A stretch of 12,280 nt of DNA, taken from Pseudomonadota bacterium. Lineage in GTDB: Bacteria; Pseudomonadota; Gammaproteobacteria; Burkholderiales; Burkholderiaceae_F. Below the pieces are notes generated by a model. It did no database searches. It worked only from the letters and a program-made list of their open reading frames with translations, and was not told the DNA's origin. The stretch spans positions 1-12,280 of the forward strand of contig JAKANT010000011.1 in the NCBI GenBank assembly GCA_021823635.1, in the 5' to 3' direction. The translations under genes and the position numbers were made by a program. Positions 1-7,367 of this stretch are shown here, piece by piece. Numbering within the stretch: position 1 is the first letter of the stretch; each line of letters begins with the position of its first letter.

Positions 1-387
1 ACATCGGCACGAACCCGCCCGCGATCAGGCGCGCGCCGTCGAACACGGGCGCTCGGTCGTCGAACTGCATGCGCGAGTCCGCCGTGACCTTGGCCATGCC
101 GGCATCGCGGCGCGGCTTGTCCGGCCATTCGACGAAAGACGGCACCACGGTGTCGTCCGCCTGCGCGCCGGCCCTCGCGGCGATAGACCGATAGCGCCCT
201 CCTGGCGGGCGAGCGGCTTTCCCGTGATAGCTCTGAGCGGCGGGACCGTCCTCGTCCTGCCAGCACTCTGTCACGGCGCGGGCGCCGTGCTCGCGCACGA
301 TCTCGGCCGAGACGCGCGCGCGAGGGCTTCATACTGCGCACGGTCCGCGCGCGGCACCGGCCCCCCAAAGCAGAAGAAGTAGGACAT
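1..387 (-). pseudogene. DUF1428 family protein, frameshifted and cut by the window edge
   Basis: The leftward frame opens at ATG 387-385 with the typical DUF1428 beginning (MSYFFCFGGPVPRADRAQYE) and runs to about position 313. There homology moves to another frame, which reads SAEIVREHGARAVTECWQDE, later VVPSFVEWPDK, and ends GGFVPM at the window edge. Uncorrected, the first frame stops after 38 residues. The shift falls in an alternating GC run around 311-320, a slippage-prone site. Removing two bases restores the spacing I remember for the family (Y-x-A-x-A about ten residues before REHGA). DUF1428 proteins are small ferredoxin-fold proteins of about 115 residues with no established reaction. 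The gene lies downstream of SRPBCC and VOC genes, a common company for the family. The family call is fairly safe. Whether the frameshift is real or a sequencing error cannot be told here. Confidence 0.7.
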
Positions 388-407
388 GGTCGATGTACTC
401 GTCCCGT

Positions 408-635
408 TCTGGCGCGCAGGTAGCGCAGGTGCGCGGCGCGGGCACCGTGCAGCACGCGGTCGATGCGGAACTGAGGCAGCGGCGTGGTCAGGTTCTCGAA
501 CAGCCACCGGCCGCCGCCGAAAAACACGGGCACGAGGGCGATGTCGAGTTCGTCCCCCACGCCGAGGTGCAGATACCGCTGGATCACCTCGGCGCCGGCG
601 GAGATGCGGATGTCGCGCTCGCTTGCCGCTTCGCG
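408..635 (-). pseudogene. RibD_C / dihydrofolate-reductase-like C-terminal remnant
   Basis: One leftward frame reads EAASERDIRISAGAEVIQRY, then GDELDIALVPVFFGGGRWLF, then RAAHLRYLRAR. This is the C-terminal half of the RibD_C-type reductase family: the GGAEVI-like helix, the DEL-x-I-x-x-x-PV-x-x-GGG-x-x-LF core and the final HLRY strand. The N-terminal half, which binds the nucleotide and carries the GR-x-x-YE region, is absent. The roughly 130 bp between here and the SRPBCC stop at 764 hold only disconnected scraps in several frames. No stop occurs where the family normally ends: the frame runs on into the DUF1428 gene. A one-base loss just after the last homologous codon would remove a TAG (GCC-AG, where GCCTAG would stop). 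I read it as a truncated, non-functional remnant. Confidence 0.65.
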
Positions 636-763
636 CCCGCGTCGCTGAGATGCTCCATGTCCATCCCTTCGGGTGCCAGTTAGCCTTCCGGGTCGAGCGC
701 GCTGTTGACGAAGACTTGCTCACGCTGCAGTTCTCACGATGGGACGCACTCGGCCGACGCCGC

Positions 764-1210
764 TTATGGCATCCGGATCTCGGCCTCGACCAGCCGGGTG
801 AGCAGGTCGAAGGACTGCTGCCAGCCCAGGCGACACGACTCGGCCGGAATGACGTCGGGCAGCCCCGCCTGCTCGACCGTCAGCTCGGTGCCGCAGGACA
901 CCGCACGCAGGGTGTAGGTGGTCAGCATCTCGCCCGACAGATTCGGATCGTCGAAACGGTCGGTGGCGACGAGCTTCTCACCAGGCACGACCTCGCAGTA
1001 GCTGCCGCCGAAGCTGTGGCGCTGGCCGTTGTCGAGGTTGATGAAGCTCATGCGGTAGCGGCCGCCCTGCCGCAGCTCGAGCTCGTGCACTTCGGCGACG
1101 AAACCGTCAGGCGGATTCCATTTGACGATGGCGGCCGGCTCGGTGAGCGCGCGCCACAGGCGCTCGCGCGGGGCGCGGAACACGCGGATCTGGGTGAGGG
1201 TGTAGGGCAT
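764..1210 (-). CDS. SRPBCC (AHSA1-like / START superfamily) protein
   Basis: 148-residue protein with the standard AHSA1-like layout. An opening strand leads into FRAPRERLWRALTEPAAIVKWNPPDG, then a beta-rich GGRYRMSFINLDNG section, EVVPGEKLVATDRFDD, and a C-terminal helix (GWQQSFDLLTRLVEAEI) that closes the hydrophobic cavity. Members bind small hydrophobic ligands or act as poorly characterised accessory proteins; the substrate is unknown. The ATG at 1210 is preceded by AAGGAG at a good distance, so the much longer open frame running upstream to 1828 is not the gene. It lies 101 bp downstream of the VOC gene on the same strand and is probably co-transcribed with it from the promoter facing the MarR gene. 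This is the last undamaged gene of that group. The family is clear; the function is not. Confidence 0.85.
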   Translation of the reverse strand: MPYTLTQIRVFRAPRERLWRALTEPAAIVKWNPPDGFVAEVHELELRQGGRYRMSFINLDNGQRHSFGGSYCEVVPGEKLVATDRFDDPNLSGEMLTTYTLRAVSCGTELTVEQAGLPDVIPAESCRLGWQQSFDLLTRLVEAEIRMP

Positions 1211-1311
1211 GAGCGTCTCCTTGTTGCACGTCGTGAACGAACCTTCGGCGTGACGCGTCAGGTCGCCGATGGCGTTGGATGCGGATGACGAGACGGGCGT
1301 TGCATCGCCCT

Positions 1312-1788
1312 TCATCCCCGGCGCGCGGCGTCGATCGCTGCCACGTCGATCTTCTTCATCGTCATCATCGCCGCGAACGCCCGGCGCGCCTCGTCGCCGC
1401 CGGCGGCGAGCGCCTCGGTGAGCGTGCGCGGTGTGATCTGCCAGTTCACACCCCAGCGGTCCCTGCACCAACCGCATTCGCCTTCCTGCCCACCATTGCC
1501 GACGATGGCGTTCCAGTAGCGATCGGTCTCCTCCTGCGTATCGGTGGCGATCTGGAACGAGAAGGCTTCCGACTGCGGAAACACAGGACCGCCGTTGAGA
1601 CCGATGCACGGGATGCCGCAGACGGTGAACTGCACGACCAGCGCGTCGCCGGCCTTGCCGGAGGGGTAGTCGGCCGGGGCACGGATCACCCGCGTCACCG
1701 CGCTGTCGGGAAAGACGGAAGCGTAAAAGCGCGCGGCGGCTTCGGCGTCCAGGTCGTACCAGATGCAGACGGTGTTCTTCGGGATCAT
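1312..1788 (-). CDS. VOC superfamily protein (PhnB / 3-demethylubiquinone methyltransferase-like fold)
   Basis: 158 residues from ATG 1788, chosen over the upstream in-frame ATG at 1806 because AAGGAG sits 6-7 bases before it. The sequence follows the PhnB-like pattern closely: CIWYDLDAEAAARFYASVFP at the front, a central FTVCGIPCIGLNGGP strand, FSFQIATDTQEETDRYWNAI, then ECGWCRDRWGVNWQITP, ending in a helical tail with AMMTMKKIDVAAI. Despite the old '3-demethylubiquinone-9 3-methyltransferase' label, these are vicinal-oxygen-chelate-fold proteins of unproven activity, often next to SRPBCC, DUF1428, RibD_C or YciI genes, as here. It is the first gene of the leftward group, and its 5' region abuts the palindromic operator shared with the MarR gene, so MarR control is likely. 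Confidence 0.87.
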   Translation of the reverse strand: MIPKNTVCIWYDLDAEAAARFYASVFPDSAVTRVIRAPADYPSGKAGDALVVQFTVCGIPCIGLNGGPVFPQSEAFSFQIATDTQEETDRYWNAIVGNGGQEGECGWCRDRWGVNWQITPRTLTEALAAGGDEARRAFAAMMTMKKIDVAAIDAARRG

Positions 1789-1820
1789 CGCGGGCTCCTT
1801 TGGCATATCCGGCGGCGCGA

Positions 1821-1850
1821 TTGGACATCGTACGTTGATATCAACATAAT
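1821..1850 (+). promoter_or_regulatory. Promoter of the MarR gene
   Basis: TTGGAC at 1821-1826 and CATAAT at 1845-1850 are separated by 18 bases and fit a sigma-70 promoter in otherwise GC-rich DNA. A start site 6-8 bases after the -10 would fall at or next to the GTG start codon at 1857. The mRNA would then be leaderless, which fits the absence of a Shine-Dalgarno sequence. The palindrome at 1834-1845 fills the spacer, so a bound repressor would block RNA polymerase. I did not find a convincing separate -10/-35 pair for the leftward VOC gene. Confidence 0.55.
1834..1845. promoter_or_regulatory. Palindromic operator, probable MarR binding site
   Basis: GTTGATATCAAC is a perfect 12-bp inverted repeat. 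It extends to an 18-bp near-palindrome (1831-1848) with one mismatched pair. It lies in the 68-bp gap between the divergent VOC and MarR genes and sits inside the MarR promoter spacer. AT-rich palindromes of this size in a divergent intergenic region are typical binding sites for MarR dimers, which usually repress themselves and the facing genes until a ligand releases them. The palindrome is seen directly; the regulator assignment is inferred from position. Confidence 0.7.
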
Positions 1851-1856
1851 CGAACT

Positions 1857-2405
1857 GTGGCCGTTGCCTTTCCCGCTGTCAAGACCCGCGAGGTCGCTCA
1901 AACCTGCCTGTGCCTGCACGTGCAGCGCGCGGCGCGCGTGCTGGCGCGCCACTTCGACGAGGTGTTCCGGCCGCTCGATCTCACCAACGGCCAGTTTTCG
2001 CTCCTCATGGCGCTGAACCGCCCCGAGCCGCCTACGGTCGGCGAGCTGGCGCCGTTCCTGGCGATGGACCGCACCACCCTGACGGCGCTGATCAAACCGC
2101 TCCAGCGCAGAGGGTTGCTGGAAGTGGCGGCGGACGCGCAGGATCGCCGCAAGCGCCGCCTGCACTTGACGGCAGCCGGACATAGGCTGCTGAAGCGCGC
2201 CTATCCGCTGTGGTGCGACGCCCACGCGGCGCTGGACCGGAAATTCGGCAATTCCGTCGGTCTTCGCGCGTTGCTGGGTCAATTGACTTCTCAGCCCCGC
2301 GCAAACGATCAGCAAGGGGCGCCGCGCGGTATGGCTCGATCGGCGCGACGGCCGGTGGGACCCTCGCGCCACGGAGGCGAGCAGCGAAGGCCGAGCCCAC
2401 GCTAG
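1857..2405 (+). CDS. MarR family transcriptional regulator
   Basis: 182 residues from GTG 1857. The dimer and winged-helix DNA-binding parts are plain: an N-terminal helix (CLCLHVQRAARVLARHFDEV), LDLTNGQFSLLMAL, the recognition region TVGELAPFLAMDRTTLTALI, then KPLQRRGLLEVAADAQDRRK with RRLHLTAAGHRLL forming the wing. Typical relatives are about 140-155 residues and finish shortly after the helix that here ends near residue 145 (LRALLGQLTSQ). The remaining 36 or so residues are Arg/Pro/Gly-rich and look like read-through of non-coding DNA, so a lost stop or late frameshift is possible. No Shine-Dalgarno is visible; the promoter position suggests a leaderless message. It probably represses itself and the VOC-SRPBCC group. 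The ligand is unknown. Confidence 0.85.
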   Translation: MAVAFPAVKTREVAQTCLCLHVQRAARVLARHFDEVFRPLDLTNGQFSLLMALNRPEPPTVGELAPFLAMDRTTLTALIKPLQRRGLLEVAADAQDRRKRRLHLTAAGHRLLKRAYPLWCDAHAALDRKFGNSVGLRALLGQLTSQPRANDQQGAPRGMARSARRPVGPSRHGGEQRRPSPR

Positions 2406-2531
2406 ATCCAAGGGGCCGCCGCGCTGCCGTGTACGAGCCACGCCGCCTGCCGCCCCATGCGCCGCGGTTGGCAGCGGCGTGCGAGATTGCCGTCCGAAGA
2501 CCGTTCTGTTCCGCCGTTAAGGTTCGTCAAT

Positions 2532-2547
2532 CTTGCCGGGCGGCAAG
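2532..2547 (+). other. Inverted repeat upstream of the GGDEF gene
   Basis: CTTGCC-GGGC-GGCAAG is a perfect 6-bp stem with a 4-base loop, 14 bases before the GAGGAG ribosome-binding site of the GGDEF gene. No U-run follows, so it is not an intrinsic terminator for the MarR gene. It could be an operator or a 5'-UTR hairpin. The rest of the 2406-2572 gap shows nothing I can identify. Confidence 0.35.
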
Positions 2548-2572
2548 CCGATACACGAAACGAGGAGCGCAC

Positions 2573-3733
2573 TTGCGCCTTCCCGGGCGCGTTCCGATGA
2601 CTGCAGACGTCACCACCGATCCGATCGCCGCCGGCGACAGCATGCACGCCGACGAGGTACCGGCGCGCCGCATGCGCGCGCAGCGCATGCATATTCGTGC
2701 GCTCGTCGCACTGAGCTACGGCGTCGATACCCTGCTGCTTGCCGCCTTCGCTGCGGCCGGAACGATCACCGCAATCGCCGCTGCCGCCTATGGGGTCGCC
2801 GGTTTTGCATCCTGCGCGCTGTTTTACGTGCTCGATCGCATCGGTTTCAGCGACCGACAACGCGATCCCTACCTGACGCTCGCCGGCGTCTGGCTCAACG
2901 GCACGATCATCGTGGCGACGTCCTACTGGATTCCCGAAGTCGGGCCGCTGCTGCTGATGCTGCTGTTCATCGTGCTCGCTTTCGGTGCGTTTTGACTGAG
3001 CGCACGCGAGGCGGGCGCCGCGCTGGCGGTTTTCGCGCCCGCGATCGCGCTCGTGCTGATCAGCGCCGGGCCCGACTTCTCCTTGCCGATGCGCAGTGTC
3101 ATGGAACGCGCGCTGAGCGCGGTCTGGATCGTCACCATCCTGGCCCGCTGTCTGCTGATGGGGCTATACGGTGCGCGCATCCGCGAACACTTGAACCAGC
3201 GCCGTCTGGAACTGCAACGGGCTCACGCTGAGGTGCACCGGCTCGCCACGCGCGACGACCTCACCGGACTGCTGAACCGGCGCTCGATCCGGCTGTGCGT
3301 CGAAAGCGAGGCGGCCCATTCGGCCGGCGGCCCGCCGCCGCTGGCGCTCGCATTGCTCGACGTGGATCACTTCAAGGCGATCAACGATACCTACGGGCAC
3401 CCGATCGGCGACGAGGTGCTGCGCCAGTTCGGGCTGCTGATCGCGCGCGAAATGCGGGTGTCGGACCGTGCCGGTCGCTTCGGCGGCGAGGAGTTCCTGG
3501 TGCTGTTGCGCGGCGTGGCGAACGACGCCGATGCCGAGCGCGCAGCCGAGCGTCTGCGGCAGGCGCTGAAATCGCATGCCTGGGCGTCGATCGCTCCGGG
3601 GCTCGCGGTGACCGCCTCGGTGGGCGTGGCCGTGATGCGCGCGCACGAGAGTGTCGATCAGGCGCTGGCGCGCGCCGATCGCGCGTTGTACGAAGCCAAG
3701 CGCGCCGGACGCGACCGCGTGTGCGTGGGATGA
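2573..3733 (+). pseudogene. Membrane-bound diguanylate cyclase (GGDEF), interrupted by an in-frame TGA
   Basis: One frame encodes 386 residues apart from a TGA at 2993-2995 (codon 141). The best start is TTG 2573, five bases after GAGGAG; ATG 2597 is the alternative. Several hydrophobic segments occupy residues of about 40 to 200, and the TGA falls in the middle of them (VLAFGAF-stop-LSAREAGAALAVF). A helical linker leads into a complete cyclase domain: RDDLTGLLNRRS, LDVDHFKAINDTYGHPIGDE, signature GGEEF at 3482-3496, and an inhibitory RxxD site (RVSD) five residues before the signature. Such enzymes make cyclic di-GMP from two GTP. Homology and frame are unbroken, so a single TGG-to-TGA change is the simplest explanation. 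A GTG at 3053 could restart translation of the C-terminal part, but I see no ribosome-binding site there. It converges on bioB, with 10 bp between the stops. Confidence 0.8.
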
Positions 3734-3743
3734 GAACGCGCGC

Positions 3744-4733
3744 TCAGGTGGTCGCTTCGCGCGCGTTTGATCCGGCCGGCCTCAGCCCGAGCCGCTCGAA
3801 CAGCCGCCGGTCGTGCTCCCAGTCCGGATTGCCCGTGGTCAGCAGACGGTCGCCGTAAAAGATCGAATTCGCCCCGGCGAGAAAACAAAGCGCCTGCAGC
3901 TCGTCGCTCATTTCGCGCCGCCCGGCTGACAGGCGTACCCAGGCGCGCGGCATCGTGATGCGGGCGGCGGCGATCGTTCGTACGAACTCCAGCGGATCGA
4001 GCGGCTCGGCCTGTGCCAGCGGCGTGCCGGCCACACGCACCAGTTGGTTGATCGGTACCGATTCCGGATAGGGATCGAGGTTGGCCAGTTGCGCGATCAG
4101 CCCGGCGCGTTCGCGCCGCGACTCGCCCATGCCGAGGATGCCGCCGCAGCAGATCTTGATGCCGGCGGCGCGCACCGCCTGCAGCGTTTCCAGGCGGTCG
4201 CGGTAGTCGCGCGTAGTAATGATGCGGCCGTAGAACTCGGGCGAGGTGTCCAGATTGTGGTTGTAGTAGTCGAGCCCGGCCTCGCGCAGCGTGCGCGCCT
4301 GCGCCTCGCTCAGCATGCCGAGCGTGCAGCGCGGATCGAGCCCCTCGCCTTTCACGGCTTCGACCAGCCGCGCCACGCGCTCCAGATCGCGATCGTTCGG
4401 CGCCCGCCATGCGGCCCCCATGCAAAAACGCGTCGCACCCGCGCGCCGTGCAGCGCGCGCGGCCGACAACACGCTTTGCTCATCGAGAAGCTTGCCCGCC
4501 CCCACCCCCGTGTCGTAATGCACGGACTGCGGGCAGTAGGCGCAATCCTCGGGGCAACCTCCGGTCTTGATCGACAGCAGCGTCGACAACTGCACTTCGT
4601 TCGGGTCGAAATGGGCACGATGCACCCGTTGCGCTTCGAACAGCAGATCGATCAGGGGCCGATCGATCAACTCCAAGACCCTTTCGACCGTCCAGCCAGA
4701 AAGCGGCATCGCCGATCCGCCTCGCGTTTCCAC
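3744..4733 (-). CDS. bioB: Biotin synthase
   Basis: 329-residue radical-SAM enzyme that inserts sulfur into dethiobiotin, the last step of biotin synthesis. The radical-SAM motif CPEDCAYC gives C60, C64 and C67. Also present are [28 protein letters not shown] (C104), [25 protein letters not shown] (C195) and VRLSAGR (R267). These match the E. coli [4Fe-4S] ligands and three of the four [2Fe-2S] ligands. The fourth, E. coli C128, aligns by eye with R135, with a cysteine one position later (C136). The start is uncertain. GTG 4733 lies seven bases after GAGGAG, while the longer TTG at 4739 is only one base after it; ATG 4709 is a weaker alternative. Its start is 33 bp past the thiDE stop, so it is probably the last gene of the thiamine operon. 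No other bio gene is in the window. Confidence 0.95.
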   Translation of the reverse strand: METRGGSAMPLSGWTVERVLELIDRPLIDLLFEAQRVHRAHFDPNEVQLSTLLSIKTGGCPEDCAYCPQSVHYDTGVGAGKLLDEQSVLSAARAARRAGATRFCMGAAWRAPNDRDLERVARLVEAVKGEGLDPRCTLGMLSEAQARTLREAGLDYYNHNLDTSPEFYGRIITTRDYRDRLETLQAVRAAGIKICCGGILGMGESRRERAGLIAQLANLDPYPESVPINQLVRVAGTPLAQAEPLDPLEFVRTIAAARITMPRAWVRLSAGRREMSDELQALCFLAGANSIFYGDRLLTTGNPDWEHDRRLFERLGLRPAGSNAREATT

Positions 4734-4766
4734 GCTCAATCTCCTCGCTAGCTGCAGAACGCGAGT

Positions 4767-6320
4767 CTAGGCGACCGTAGCGCCACGCGGCAGCGTCGGC
4801 TGCGCGCGCGCAGGGGCTGTGCGCGCCCGCGTGCGGCCAAATGCGATCGCTTCGGCAAAGGTGCGCACGGTCGCGGCAAGCGCGTCGGCGTGCGCCACCG
4901 CGCGCAGCACCGCCACGCCCGCCGCGCCGCAGCTCGCCGCCGCCGCCGCGCGCGCGATGTCGATGCCGCCGATCGCGACCACCGGTTCTTCGAGCACGGC
5001 GCACCAGTAGGCGAGGTTGCCGTCGCCTTGCGGAGTCCACGGCATGTCCTTGGTCGGCGTGGCGTGGATCGGCCCGCAGGCGATGTAGCTCGGCGCCACG
5101 GCACGCGCGCGGCAAACTTCCCAGTAGCTGTGCGTGCTGATTCCGAGCCGCAGACCGGCCGCGCGTAGCCGCTCGAGATCGGCCGGCGCGAGCGCCGCCA
5201 GATCCTGCTGCCCGAGATGCACGCCATAGGCGCCGCACTCGAGGGCGAGCCGCCAGTGGTCGTTGACGAACAGTTGCGCATCGGCGGCGCGCGCCGCGGC
5301 CACGGCGCGTGCGATCTCCGCGCGCAGTTGCTCGGGCGGCGCGGACTTGATGCGCAATTGCACGCTGCGGCAGCCGGCGGCGAGCACCCGCGCCACCGAT
5401 TCCGCGCTGTCGACGATCGCGTACAGACCGAGCTGTGGCGAGACGAGCGCGGCGAACGGCGTCGGCTGCCAGACCGGTTGTCGCGGATCCAGCGTCGGCA
5501 GGCCGCCGCGCGCGCGCGCGAAGTCGGGTTGCGCGGCGACCGGTCCGGCGCCGCTGCCGGCTGAGTAACCGGCGCGCACGGCGGCCGCGGTGGCGATCTT
5601 CGCGAGCACGAGCGCATCGGCCTCGCAGTAATCGGAGGCGAGCGCAGCTGCGGCGCTTGTGGCGAACGTGCAGCCGGTGCCGTGCGTGTGGCGGGTCTCG
5701 ATGCGCGGCAGCGCGAGCCAGCCGCGCGTCTGCGGCGTGTCGATCCAATCGGCGGCGAGCGGCCCCTCATCGTCGCCGCCGGTGATCGCCACTGCCTGCG
5801 CGCCCCACTCGCGCAGCCGGGCTGCGGCTTGCGGAACTTCCGCGCGCGCCAGCGCCGGCAAGCCAAGGAGGCGCGCCCCTTCGCGCCGGTTCGGCGTCAC
5901 GAGGGTGGCGCGTTCGATCAATGCGCGGTAAGCGGCGAGCGTCGCGGAATCGGCGAAGTCCGCGCCACTCGAGGCAGCCAGCACCGGATCGACCACGAGC
6001 GGGGCGTTTTGGCCGCGCGCACGCAGGGCATCCACCCCCCGGCACACCGCCTCGATCTGCGCCGCGCCACCGAGCAGCCCGGTCTTGATCGCCGCCGGCG
6101 GCAGATCCTCGGCGAGTGCCGAAAGCTGTGCCTCGATCAGCGCCGGCGCAAGCGGCGCCACCTGCAGCACCGCCCGGGAGTTCTGTGCAGTGACCGCCGC
6201 CACCACCGGACAGAGGTGCGCGCCGAAGGCGAAGGCCGCACGCAGATCGGCCGCGAGCCCCGCGCCGCCGCCGCTGTCGGTGCCGGCGATGCTCCAGACG
6301 ATGGGCGGCGCGTCGCTCAC
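4767..6320 (-). CDS. thiDE: Bifunctional HMP-P kinase / thiamine-phosphate synthase (ThiD-ThiE fusion)
   Basis: 517 residues joining two normally separate enzymes. Residues 1 to about 265 are ThiD, which phosphorylates HMP-P to HMP-PP: GTDSGGGAG at 13-21, VVDPV near 109-113, and the anion-hole motif HGTGCT at 213-218. After a Pro/Ala-rich linker, residues from about 295 to 495 are ThiE, which couples HMP-PP to thiazole phosphate: LYAIVDS, QLR 321-323, FVNDHW 351-356, GVHLGQQDL 366-374, STH 395-397, GPIHATPTKDMPW 416-428 and the GGI phosphate loop 451-453. A 20-residue Arg/Ala/Pro tail follows. The start is GTG 6320, 10 bp after the thiG stop; I see no good Shine-Dalgarno, so translational coupling is likely. 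Both domains look complete. Confidence 0.94.
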   Translation of the reverse strand: MSDAPPIVWSIAGTDSGGGAGLAADLRAAFAFGAHLCPVVAAVTAQNSRAVLQVAPLAPALIEAQLSALAEDLPPAAIKTGLLGGAAQIEAVCRGVDALRARGQNAPLVVDPVLAASSGADFADSATLAAYRALIERATLVTPNRREGARLLGLPALARAEVPQAAARLREWGAQAVAITGGDDEGPLAADWIDTPQTRGWLALPRIETRHTHGTGCTFATSAAAALASDYCEADALVLAKIATAAAVRAGYSAGSGAGPVAAQPDFARARGGLPTLDPRQPVWQPTPFAALVSPQLGLYAIVDSAESVARVLAAGCRSVQLRIKSAPPEQLRAEIARAVAAARAADAQLFVNDHWRLALECGAYGVHLGQQDLAALAPADLERLRAAGLRLGISTHSYWEVCRARAVAPSYIACGPIHATPTKDMPWTPQGDGNLAYWCAVLEEPVVAIGGIDIARAAAAASCGAAGVAVLRAVAHADALAATVRTFAEAIAFGRTRARTAPARAQPTLPRGATVA

Positions 6321-6330
6321 CGGCGCGCCG

Positions 6331-7149
6331 TCAGCCGAGCACGAACGGCTGGCCGGTCACCGGCGTACTGGGCACGGCGAAATCCTGCTTCGCCATCACG
6401 CCGGCCAAAAACGCGGTGCGGCCCGCAGTCACCGCATCGCGAAAGGCGCGTGCCATCGCCACCGGATCGCGCGCCTGCGACACCGCGGAGTTGATCAGCA
6501 CCGCGTCGTAGCCCAGCTCCAGGGCCGCCGCGGCATGCGACGGCGCGCCGAGGCCGGCATCGACGATCAGCGTCACATCCGGCAGTCGCGCGCGCAGCGT
6601 GCGCAACGCGAACGGATCGAGCAGGCCCTGGCCGGAGCCGATCGGCGCCGCCCACGGCATCAGCACCGCGCAGCCCGCATCGAGCAGGCGGCGGCAGGCG
6701 ATCAGATCATCGGTGCAATACGGCAGCACCGTGAACCCATCGCGCACCAGCTCGCGCGCCGCCGCCTCCAGTTCGAACACGTCGGGCGCGAGCAGGTGCT
6801 CGTCGCCGATCACTTCGAGCTTCACCCAGGAGGTTTCGTACAGTTCGCGCGCCATGCGCGCGAGCTGCACCGCTTCGCGCGCGCTGCGGCAGCCGGCGGT
6901 GTTGGGCAGCAGCCGCGCGCCGGTTTCTGCGAGCACGGCGCGGATCATGTCGATGAAGCCGTTGTCGCCATCGGCGGCGAGCGTGCGCTTCAGCCCCACC
7001 GTCACGACCTGCGCACCGGACGCCTTGATCGCGTCACCGAGCACCTGCGGCGACGGATAACCCGCGGTGCCGAGCAGCAGGCGGCTCGTGAGGGTCGCCT
7101 CGCCGATGCGCCACGGGTCTTGCAAAGCGAAGGGTTCGCGCGCCTGCAT
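6331..7149 (-). CDS. thiG: Thiazole synthase
   Basis: 272 residues, a TIM-barrel enzyme that forms thiazole phosphate from deoxyxylulose 5-phosphate, dehydroglycine and the thiocarboxylate on ThiS. The Schiff-base lysine is K110 in [10 protein letters not shown]. Other family landmarks are [11 protein letters not shown] 24-34, LPNTAGC 81-87, [10 protein letters not shown] and [11 protein letters not shown], the last two being phosphate-binding loops. ATG 7149 is preceded by GGAGG six bases upstream. That ribosome-binding site is the last two sense codons of thiS, and only 2 bp separate the thiS stop from this start. The enzyme works with ThiS and, given the neighbouring thiO, takes its glycine imine from glycine oxidase rather than from ThiH. 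Confidence 0.96.
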   Translation of the reverse strand: MQAREPFALQDPWRIGEATLTSRLLLGTAGYPSPQVLGDAIKASGAQVVTVGLKRTLAADGDNGFIDMIRAVLAETGARLLPNTAGCRSAREAVQLARMARELYETSWVKLEVIGDEHLLAPDVFELEAAARELVRDGFTVLPYCTDDLIACRRLLDAGCAVLMPWAAPIGSGQGLLDPFALRTLRARLPDVTLIVDAGLGAPSHAAAALELGYDAVLINSAVSQARDPVAMARAFRDAVTAGRTAFLAGVMAKQDFAVPSTPVTGQPFVLG

Positions 7150-7151
7150 GT

Positions 7152-7367
7152 TCAGCCTCCGACGATGCGCTTGAACAGGAACACCGCCTCGCCCGGCTGC
7201 AACACGCGCGCGGCGCGCTGCGCCCGCGGCACGAATTCACCATCGATGGCGGTGGCGACCGCATCGGGGGCGTGCCCCAGCGCTTCGATCAAGTCGGCGA
7301 GCGTGGTACCGACCGGCACCGGATGCGGACGGCCGTCGAGCAGCACGTCGATCGTTTCGGCCTTCAC
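7152..7367 (-). CDS. thiS: Sulfur-carrier protein ThiS
   Basis: 71-residue ubiquitin-fold sulfur carrier ending in the required Gly-Gly (FLFKRIVGG). Adenylation of its C-terminus by ThiF, which is not in this window, followed by sulfur transfer, gives the thiocarboxylate used by ThiG. The body has the expected pattern: [20 protein letters not shown], then [12 protein letters not shown] and a late [10 protein letters not shown] strand. The start is GTG 7367, eight bases after GGAG, and it overlaps the thiO stop by 4 bp (GTGA). A longer in-frame opening upstream is antisense-like filler over thiO and is not needed. The operon position between thiO and thiG confirms the call. Confidence 0.95.
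   Translation of the reverse strand: MKAETIDVLLDGRPHPVPVGTTLADLIEALGHAPDAVATAIDGEFVPRAQRAARVLQPGEAVFLFKRIVGG

Noticed and set aside
386..1288. 300-codon + strand open frame over the left genes
   Set aside because: It is antisense to SRPBCC and RibD_C sequences, of low complexity and without family features. The leftward frames carry clear homology.
764..1828. SRPBCC frame open far upstream to 1828, suggesting a larger fused protein
   Set aside because: The upstream part is out of frame with the VOC gene and has no homology, while ATG 1210 has a good AAGGAG and the normal family N-terminus.
2993..2995. TGA as selenocysteine or as a recoded tryptophan codon
   Set aside because: Many genes in the window end normally in TGA (thiC, thiO, thiS, thiG, bioB), and I see no selenocysteine insertion hairpin or selenoprotein homology. 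A point mutation is simpler.
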